DNA of 26,478 nt from CBFCZU01 sp965602635 (GTDB lineage Bacteria; Planctomycetota; Phycisphaerae; SM23-33): the NCBI GenBank assembly GCA_965602635.1, contig CBFCZU010000027.1, positions 1-26,478 of the forward strand, written 5' to 3'. This document shows positions 20,869-26,478 of this stretch, piece after piece. A program made the translations under genes and the position numbers. The notes under the pieces were generated by a model. It did no database searches. It was not told the origin of the DNA and saw only the letters and a program-made list of their open reading frames with translations. The stretch's first letter is position 1; every line of letters begins with the position of its first letter.

Positions 20869-22310
20869 CGGTTCTCTCCAGCCCTGAGCGGGCGCTCTTC
20901 CGAGAGCGACCCGGGCGTCGCCTCGGCCTCCGCGAGGCGCGCCTCGCCGTCGCGGCGGTACTTGCGGAGCTTCTCCCGCAGTGTCCGATCGGTTATCCCC
21001 AGCAGCCTGGCGGCCTTGGCCTGGTGGCGGTTCGTCCGGCGCAGGGCCTCGAAGATCGCCCGCCGCTCCACGTCCCGGAGCGACAGGCACTCGGACTCGG
21101 TGCTTTCCCCGGCCAGCAGCTCGGCCTGGAGGGAGGCCGGGCCCGTCAACGAGAGCGTCTTGCCCTCGCCCAGGATCAGCGCCGTCCGCACCGCGTTGCG
21201 GAGCTGGCGGACGTTCCCGGGCCAGCGGCACCGCCCGAACAGCTCCAGCATCTTCGGGTCGAGCTGGGCGACGTGCCTGCCGACCTCCCGGGCGTAAAGG
21301 TTGACGCAGTGCCATACCAGCAGCGGGATGTCCTCGGGCCGCCGGCGCAGCGGGGGAATGGTCAGCTGCACGCCCTTTATGCGGTAGTACAGGTCGAGGC
21401 GGAAGCGTCCGGCCCGGACCTCGGCGGCGAGGTCGCGGTTGGAGGTGCATATGACCCGGACGTTGACCCGAACGCTCTCGGAGCCGCCGACGCGCTCGAA
21501 GTCCTGCTGCTCCAGCACCCGCAGCAGCTTGGCCTGGAGGGCCCGGCCGGTTTCGGCGATCTCGTCGAGCAGCAGCGTTCCGCCGTGGGCCATTTCGAAC
21601 CGCCCCTTGCGCCGGGCGATCGCCCCGGTGAACGCCCCCCGTTCGTGCCCGAACAGCTCGCTTTCCAGCAGCGACTCGCTCAGGGCGACGCAATTGACCT
21701 GAACGTACGGCCCGCGGCGGCGGTTGCTCTGGCGGTGGAGGTAGTAGGCCACCAGCTCCTTGCCCGTGCCGCTCTCGCCGGTGACGAGAACCGGCGCGGA
21801 GGTCGGGGCGATCTTGCGCGCCAGCCTGATCGTCTCCAGCAGCTCGGGGCTCTTGCCGACGATCTGGTAAAGGCAGCGGGTGTGATCCTCCGCCCCCGCC
21901 GCCAGCGGCACCTGGTGGTTGGGCAGCAGGGCCTCAACCAGGGCCTTGACCGCCTCGCGATCCACCGGCCTGGGGAGGAAATCCTCGCAGCCTTCGCGCA
22001 TGGCCCGGACGGCGAGAGCGACGGGCTGGGGCCCCTCAGTCGCCGCCTCCTCCGGGCCGATCATGACCACCGGCAGCTCCGGCCAGTTGACCTTCAGCGG
22101 CGACAGCAGCTCGAATGCGTCGCCTTCGGCCCTGGACGGGTCGATCAGCACCAGGTCCCATTCCTGGCCCTGGGTCCGGTCCATCGCGGAGCTGACGTCG
22201 CCGACGGCCTGGCCGCGAATCCCGTTGCCCGCCAGCACCTCCAGCACCAGACGGATCAACCGCGAATCACTGGAGACTATCAGGACGTCTTGATGAACTT
22301 GATCGGCCAT
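20847..22310 (-). CDS. Sigma-54-dependent flagellar activator (FlgR/FlrC type)
   Basis: 487 residues. An AAA+ enhancer-binding protein that opens sigma-54 promoters, here presumably the one before fliO. The central domain (about 148-385) has Walker A GESGTGKE (178-185), the sigma-54 contact loop GAFTGA (225-230) and Walker B GGTLLLDE (243-250), all intact. The C-terminal Fis-type helix-turn-helix is RRAIFEALRRTNRHQAKAAR followed by LLGITDRTLREKLRKYR. The N-terminal receiver-like domain (8-130) keeps a central Asp57. It has only one acidic residue near the start (SSDS), Ile-Gly at the usual Thr position and Arg114 in place of the invariant Lys, so phosphorylation may not control it. A charged tail follows the helix-turn-helix. 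The gene sits 6 nt after a TPR gene and overlaps flgB. No cognate kinase is in the window. Confidence 0.93.
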   Translation of the reverse strand: MADQVHQDVLIVSSDSRLIRLVLEVLAGNGIRGQAVGDVSSAMDRTQGQEWDLVLIDPSRAEGDAFELLSPLKVNWPELPVVMIGPEEAATEGPQPVALAVRAMREGCEDFLPRPVDREAVKALVEALLPNHQVPLAAGAEDHTRCLYQIVGKSPELLETIRLARKIAPTSAPVLVTGESGTGKELVAYYLHRQSNRRRGPYVQVNCVALSESLLESELFGHERGAFTGAIARRKGRFEMAHGGTLLLDEIAETGRALQAKLLRVLEQQDFERVGGSESVRVNVRVICTSNRDLAAEVRAGRFRLDLYYRIKGVQLTIPPLRRRPEDIPLLVWHCVNLYAREVGRHVAQLDPKMLELFGRCRWPGNVRQLRNAVRTALILGEGKTLSLTGPASLQAELLAGESTESECLSLRDVERRAIFEALRRTNRHQAKAARLLGITDRTLREKLRKYRRDGEARLAEAEATPGSLSEERPLRAGENRWVTELA

Positions 22311-22316
22311 TCGGTC

Positions 22317-23018
22317 CTACCTGAGGGGCGCGCCGGTGCCCGGCGCGGGCTTCTTGGGCTGCTCGCCGAGGAGCTGCTCGATCTCCTGCCCCTGGCGCCA
22401 CGTGATAAGCGCGTCCTGGGCCTTGGCAACCGCGTTCCACGGCGAATCCGGGTAGTCGGTCAGGAGCTTCTGGTATATCTCGCTGGCCTTGGCCGGCTCC
22501 TTCTCCCGCCGGCAGTTGGCTATCTGGAACAGCAGCCAGGCCTTGTCATCGTCGCTCTCGGCCTTCTTGAGGGCGTGCTCGTAGAAGACCATGGCGGCCT
22601 GTGGGTGCTTGCTCAGGTACAGCGCGTCGGCCAGGCCCACCGGGTCGGCGACGGCCTCGGGTGAGGCGCTGGCCAGCTCGGCGAGCACCCGCGGCGGGAT
22701 CTTGGGCCTCACCGGCGCCGACGGGTCAGGCGGCTGGTACGGGGCAGTGGTCACCGGGCCCCGCGGCTGGGGAGTCGCCTTGGGCTTGGGCGGGAACGCC
22801 ATCGCCCGCAGCTTCCTGGCCGCTTCCCGCAGGCCCGGGTGCGGAACGGCGGGAGGCGGGGCCAGCATGTTCTCCTGGCGAAGCTGGCGGATCGTCTGGC
22901 GGATCTGAGTGACGGCGGTGGCCGGCGCCACTGCCGGCCCCTCGCTCGCAGGCAGCGCGGCGGCGGCCAGGATCCCGGTCCAGACTAGGCAGATCATGAG
23001 GCGAGCCAGGTTCTTCAT
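22317..23018 (-). CDS. Small exported TPR protein
   Basis: 233 residues from ATG at 23018, which overlaps the stop of the large upstream gene by 4 nt (ATGA); the long open frame further upstream is a shadow. A signal peptide (about 1-24, cleavage near ALPASEG) suggests export. A helical segment and a long Pro-rich linker follow. A TPR-like region at about 155-215 reads LYLSKHPQAAMVFYEHALKK, AWLLFQIANCRREKEPAKAS and IYQKLLTDYPDSPWNAVAK. The C-terminus is Pro/Gly-rich. Coupling to the large TPR protein suggests the two act together in the envelope. Function is not known; assembly scaffold or wall-related roles are possible. Confidence 0.8.
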   Translation of the reverse strand: MKNLARLMICLVWTGILAAAALPASEGPAVAPATAVTQIRQTIRQLRQENMLAPPPAVPHPGLREAARKLRAMAFPPKPKATPQPRGPVTTAPYQPPDPSAPVRPKIPPRVLAELASASPEAVADPVGLADALYLSKHPQAAMVFYEHALKKAESDDDKAWLLFQIANCRREKEPAKASEIYQKLLTDYPDSPWNAVAKAQDALITWRQGQEIEQLLGEQPKKPAPGTGAPLR

Positions 23019-26000
23019 TTGTCCTTTGCTCCTGGGTCCTTGACGGCGGTTCCCGAGAACGCCAGCGCCGCCCGCTCGTAGTCCTTCAGTGCCAGGTAGG
23101 CGGCCCCGAGGATGAGGTGGGCCTGTCGGCGAATGTCGTCTTGGCAGGCTGACTTGAGCAGCTCGCGGGTGACGGTGATGGCCTGCGTTGCCTGCCCGCT
23201 GGCGAGGCAAATCCTGGCCAGCTCGCAGGCTGCGATGTGGGCCTTCCGGCCGGGCTTGATCGCCGGCAGCGTCTTGGTCAGCAGTTGGCGGGCTTCCTTC
23301 AGCTCGCCGCTGTCGGCGTGGCATCTGGCGAGCTCCACTTCCAGCTCGGCGCGGGCCTCCGGGTCGGAAACTTCCTTGACCCCCGTGCGGAGCATGACCA
23401 GCGCCTTCTCCGCCAGGTCCATTGACCGGTAGATCTGCGAACTGAGCAGCAGGAGCTCGGGCAACTGCTTCTCGTCCAGATGCTTCCGCTCGACCCGGCT
23501 GAGGGCGGCGACCGCGGGGACGAACCGCTGCCTCCCCGCCTCGGTGCGGGCCAGCTCCATCAGCACGTCGGCGCGGCGCTTGACCGGCGGCTTGGCGGCC
23601 AGGGCGGCACGCAGCGCCTGGGCCGCTCCGTCGAAGTTGCCCTGGCGGGACTCGCTCCTGGCCAGCAGGAAGTACCCCTCGGCCAGTTGGGGCGAGGGCG
23701 ACTTGACCAGGGTGATATACCTGGCCAGCCACTTGGAGGCCTCCTTGTACTCGCCGTTGCGGTAGAGGCATTTGCCGGCCCCGAAGCTCGCCTCTCGCCG
23801 GGAGACGGGCGTGAGATTGAGATGGTAGAGCTTCGAGAAGACCTTCGTCGCCTTGTCGTGCAGGCCGGAGTTCATCCTGGCCTGGCCCAGGCAGAGGTAG
23901 GCCTCGTCGGAGGCCTGGAATCCGGGGTGCCGGTCCAGCAGTACCAGCAAGTCCTTTCTGGCGCCGGCGTAGTCGCGAATGGCGGTGCGGGCGCGTGCGC
24001 TTCGCAGCATGGCCTCGGGGGCCACCGGGTCGGCGCCGAATCGGTGGGCGACAAGCTGGTACTCCTGTATCGCTCCCAGCAGGTTTCCGGCGGCCTCGGA
24101 GAGATTGGCCACGGCGAAGCGTCCGCGGGCGAGCCGCCGGTCGTTGGGCGCGCGGAGGAAGAAGCGTCGCCAGGCTGAATCGGCCTCTCGCAGGATCAGC
24201 TCGCGCTGGTCGGCGAGGGAGACGGCGGACTGCGGGTCGTGGACGTGTACCTGCTCGCCGGTGAACCTTGCCACCAGTCCGGCCGCCCCGCACGCCACCT
24301 CGCTGAGGCGGTGGGCGGATACCGACCGGAAGCATACAGCCACCATCCGCCGGCGCGCCTTGGAGTCCACCGACATCCAGCGGACGTCCTCCCCGGCCTC
24401 GGTGGCGATCCGCTGGAGCAGCTCCTCCAGGGGCGAGTGCGAGCAGGACGCCGCCAGCCGCAGCGCCGGGGCGTTGGACTCGACCGCCTGGACCCGGGGC
24501 CCGAGGACGGCCTGGGCGAGTTGGCGGGCGCCCTGCCGGAGCAGTTCCCGCAGGGCGGGCTCGTCGAGGCCCGCGAACGGGTCGGTATACTCGAACGCGC
24601 CCCAGTCCACCGCGACGTCGAGGTTGTGGGAGGCGAGCGCCTCGACCGTCAGCGCCCGGCAGATGAGGTAGTCGCAGTCGGCCTCGACCGCCCTGGCATC
24701 GGCAAGCGCCCCGAGGACGGCGAGGGCCTGACAGGCCTTCATGCGGGCCTGGAGGAACTGTCCCCCGTCAACGTCCCCGACGGCCAGACGATACCAGGCC
24801 AGGCCCCGGGCGATGGGCGAGCGGCTGTGAGTAACCTTCTCCAGCAGGTCCTTTGCCTCCGCGCCCTTGCCCAGTTGCCTGAGGCAGTCGGCCGCGCGAA
24901 GCCGGCAGAAATCGCTGACCATGTCCTCCGAGGGGACTTTCTGTGAGGCTTCCAGCAGCTTCCGGTACCGCATCAGCGCCTGGGCGTAGCGCTGCGACTG
25001 GAATTCCTTCTCGGCCATGGGCCAGGAGACGGCTTCATCGGGCCCAATGTCAGGAGGCGAGACGTCGGCCGATGATGGTGCCGACGGCTTGGCCTGGACG
25101 GCCTGGGCACGCTGGACGCTGGAGAGGCCTTCGCCGCGCCGCAGGTACAGGTCGATCAGCCCCGCCACGACCAGCATCACCAGCAGGGAGTTGAAGAACA
25201 GGACGATCCCGACAAGCCCGATTCGCCGCTTTGTAGGTGCCGGCTGGGCTACCCTGCCCGCGGCGCCTCGACCGGCCTCACCGAGGCCCGGTTGGACCGA
25301 GGCGGGCTCCGCCGGTCGGCCCGCCAGCGCGGCTGCGATAAGCTGCGCCGGGCTGGGTTGGTCGGCCTCCTGCGCGGTGGATTCCGCTGGCTGCTCCTGG
25401 GCCTCCACCTCTTCCGCCGGCTCCGACTCGGGCTGCTTCTCCTCGGCCGCCGGCTCGGGCTGGGGCTGCTCGTCCTCGGCTGCCGGCTCGGGCTCGGGCT
25501 GCTCGTCCTCGGCCGCCGGCTCGGGCTGGGGCTGCTCGTCCTCGGCCGCCGGCTCGGGCTCGGGCTGCTCGTCCTCGGCCGCCGGCTCGGAGGGCTGATC
25601 CTCTTGGGCCTGCGGCGAGTCCTCGTCCGGTTCGAGCTGCGCAGCGTGCTTCTCACGCTCGGTCTCGGTCGTTCTAGCCCGCTTCCGTTCGAGGTGTCCC
25701 CGCTGCTGGTCGAGGATCTCCTGCAAGGACGGCCCCCTGAGGTCTTCTTCCTCGTCAGGCTGCTCGGCCTCGGCGGCGGCGTCCTGTTCAGCGGCCTCTT
25801 CGGCAGGCTGCTCCGCCGCTACGGGAGACTGCTCCTGGTCCTCTTCTTCAGCGGCTGCCTGCGGTTCTTCCTGAGCGTCGGCTGGATCGCCGAGTGCTTC
25901 GGCCTCTGGCTGTTCGACTTCCTGTGCGAGTTCCTCGGCCTGTTCGGCCGTTTCCTCGGTGCCCTGTTCGGCGGCCTCAGCAGGCTGGTCCGGCTCTTCG

Positions 26001-26478
26001 CTGGGGGCCTCGGGGTGTTGCTGGTCGGCATCGTCTGCCGGCTCGGCGGGGGCCTGTACTTCCGGCTCCTCGGGCTGCTCGGGTGACTCGGGGATTGCCT
26101 CGTCGGATTCCTGACGGCCTTGCTGGACGGCTTGGTCATCGGGCTTGGACGATTCGCCGGCTTCCCCGGTCTCCTCGGTCGCAGCTTCGGCATGCGCTTC
26201 TGCCGAGTCCTCTGCGCCTTGTGCTGCGGCTGCCACCGGCTCGGGCTGTGGGGCCTGGTCCTGCCGCTCGTCGGTTTCCTTGGCATCCGGCCTGGCCTCT
26301 GCCGACGAGCTCTCCGCCTCTCCCGGATGGGCTTGCGACTCGTCCAGGCCTTGCTCCTGGTCTTTCTTCGCCTTCGTCGTCTTCAGGCGGCTGCGGAAGA
26401 ACCGCGAGGACGGTGCCTTCCGGGGGGCGCGTTTGGCTTTTGCCGCCTTCGGGGCGCGTTTGGCTTTTGCCGCCTTCG
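23015..26478 (-). CDS. Large acidic membrane-anchored TPR protein (5' end beyond window)
   Basis: At least 1,153 residues; the frame is open to the right edge, so the GTG at 26236 is not needed as start. Order: Lys/Ala-rich basic repeats (26360-26478); a very acidic Glu/Gln/Pro/Ala region of about 370 residues (25270-26340) with 11-residue repeats; and one membrane helix, IGLVGIVLFFNSLLVMLVVA (about 25150-25225). A TPR segment (24700-25020) follows, then a segment resembling secretin/TonB STN domains (24234-24441: PLEELLQRIATEAGEDVRWM and later GLVARFTGEQVHVHDP). A long TPR array then runs to the end. The C-terminal part is probably periplasmic and the acidic part cytoplasmic, but flanking charges do not settle topology. 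Its overlap with the next TPR gene and closeness to the activator place it in the flagellar operon. No characterised homologue is recognised. Confidence 0.85.
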   Translation of the reverse strand, partial: KAAKAKRAPKAAKAKRAPRKAPSSRFFRSRLKTTKAKKDQEQGLDESQAHPGEAESSSAEARPDAKETDERQDQAPQPEPVAAAAQGAEDSAEAHAEAATEETGEAGESSKPDDQAVQQGRQESDEAIPESPEQPEEPEVQAPAEPADDADQQHPEAPSEEPDQPAEAAEQGTEETAEQAEELAQEVEQPEAEALGDPADAQEEPQAAAEEEDQEQSPVAAEQPAEEAAEQDAAAEAEQPDEEEDLRGPSLQEILDQQRGHLERKRARTTETEREKHAAQLEPDEDSPQAQEDQPSEPAAEDEQPEPEPAAEDEQPQPEPAAEDEQPEPEPAAEDEQPQPEPAAEEKQPESEPAEEVEAQEQPAESTAQEADQPSPAQLIAAALAGRPAEPASVQPGLGEAGRGAAGRVAQPAPTKRRIGLVGIVLFFNSLLVMLVVAGLIDLYLRRGEGLSSVQRAQAVQAKPSAPSSADVSPPDIGPDEAVSWPMAEKEFQSQRYAQALMRYRKLLEASQKVPSEDMVSDFCRLRAADCLRQLGKGAEAKDLLEKVTHSRSPIARGLAWYRLAVGDVDGGQFLQARMKACQALAVLGALADARAVEADCDYLICRALTVEALASHNLDVAVDWGAFEYTDPFAGLDEPALRELLRQGARQLAQAVLGPRVQAVESNAPALRLAASCSHSPLEELLQRIATEAGEDVRWMSVDSKARRRMVAVCFRSVSAHRLSEVACGAAGLVARFTGEQVHVHDPQSAVSLADQRELILREADSAWRRFFLRAPNDRRLARGRFAVANLSEAAGNLLGAIQEYQLVAHRFGADPVAPEAMLRSARARTAIRDYAGARKDLLVLLDRHPGFQASDEAYLCLGQARMNSGLHDKATKVFSKLYHLNLTPVSRREASFGAGKCLYRNGEYKEASKWLARYITLVKSPSPQLAEGYFLLARSESRQGNFDGAAQALRAALAAKPPVKRRADVLMELARTEAGRQRFVPAVAALSRVERKHLDEKQLPELLLLSSQIYRSMDLAEKALVMLRTGVKEVSDPEARAELEVELARCHADSGELKEARQLLTKTLPAIKPGRKAHIAACELARICLASGQATQAITVTRELLKSACQDDIRRQAHLILGAAYLALKDYERAALAFSGTAVKDPGAKDK
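25412..25594. repeat. 33-bp tandem coding repeat
   Basis: About five copies of a 33-bp unit encode EDEQPEPEPAA and variants. PEPEP and PQPEP alternate, which points to a 66-bp higher-order duplication. The last copy has decayed (EEKQPESEPAE). The repeat keeps frame, so copy number can vary without breaking the gene. It lies in the acidic part of the large TPR protein. Confidence 0.9.
26424..26477. repeat. 27-bp perfect tandem repeat at right edge
   Basis: Two identical 27-bp copies (26424-26450 and 26451-26477), possibly more beyond the edge. They encode the 9-residue basic unit KAAKAKRAP in the N-terminal part of the large TPR protein. Lys/Ala/Pro repeats of this kind resemble histone H1-like tails. 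Confidence 0.9.

Noticed and set aside
20814..22664. Long plus-strand open frame of 616 codons opposite the sigma-54 activator
   Set aside because: It mirrors a clearly conserved minus-strand gene, and its Gly/Leu/Arg/Gln-rich composition is that of GC-rich antisense reading. The same applies to other long plus-strand frames (17180-19078, 4203-5390, 13959-14894).
25249..25656. Arg/Pro/Ser-rich 135-codon frame over the 33-bp repeat
   Set aside because: It is the shifted reading of the repeat that encodes the acidic region; the acidic frame is continuous with the TPR protein.

Overview
The window is one block of flagellar genes, about 26 kb, every gene on the minus strand, so transcription runs from the right edge to the left. 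Composition is GC-rich. Low-complexity Thr-Arg-Pro-Ala/Ala-Thr-Gln-Pro linkers follow the signal peptides of FliO and FliP, and the envelope genes are lipoprotein- and TPR-rich. Together with both sigma-54 and sigma-28 logic, this is most reminiscent of Planctomycetota, perhaps Phycisphaerae. That assignment is an inference from style and was not checked against a database.

Layout from right to left. (1) 26478-20847: a very large membrane-anchored acidic/TPR protein that runs off the right edge, a small exported TPR protein and a sigma-54 activator, overlapping or closely packed. (2) 20868-9927: rod, basal body and motor genes flgB, flgC, fliE, fliF, fliG, fliH, fliI, fliJ, a motE/ylxF-like gene, motA, two different motB-like genes, fliL, fliM, fliN. 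Most junctions overlap by 4 nt or are within a few bases. (3) 9926-9678: a break holding a strong intrinsic terminator and a near-consensus sigma-54 promoter. (4) 9677-4095: the export gate genes fliO, fliP, fliQ, fliR, flhB, flhA. (5) 4057-1218: a small two-helix membrane protein, fliA (sigma-28), two small unrecognised proteins and two lipoproteins. (6) 1146-1: a good flgM (anti-sigma-28) candidate, a sigma-28 promoter, and the first 190 residues of a flagellin that leaves the left edge.

Read in order, the block looks like a linear control cascade. The sigma-54 activator is made with the basal body genes. A sigma-54 promoter then starts the export gate operon, which ends with fliA and flgM. 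A sigma-28 promoter then drives flagellin. Hook genes (fliK, flgD, flgE), flhF/flhG, csrA/fliW and chemotaxis genes are not present in this window.

The least explained parts are the right-edge acidic/STN-like/TPR membrane protein, the tandem MotB paralogues with degenerate peptidoglycan-binding motifs, and the set of small proteins and lipoproteins between fliA and flgM. No RNA genes, CRISPR arrays, insertion sequences or plus-strand genes were recognised.
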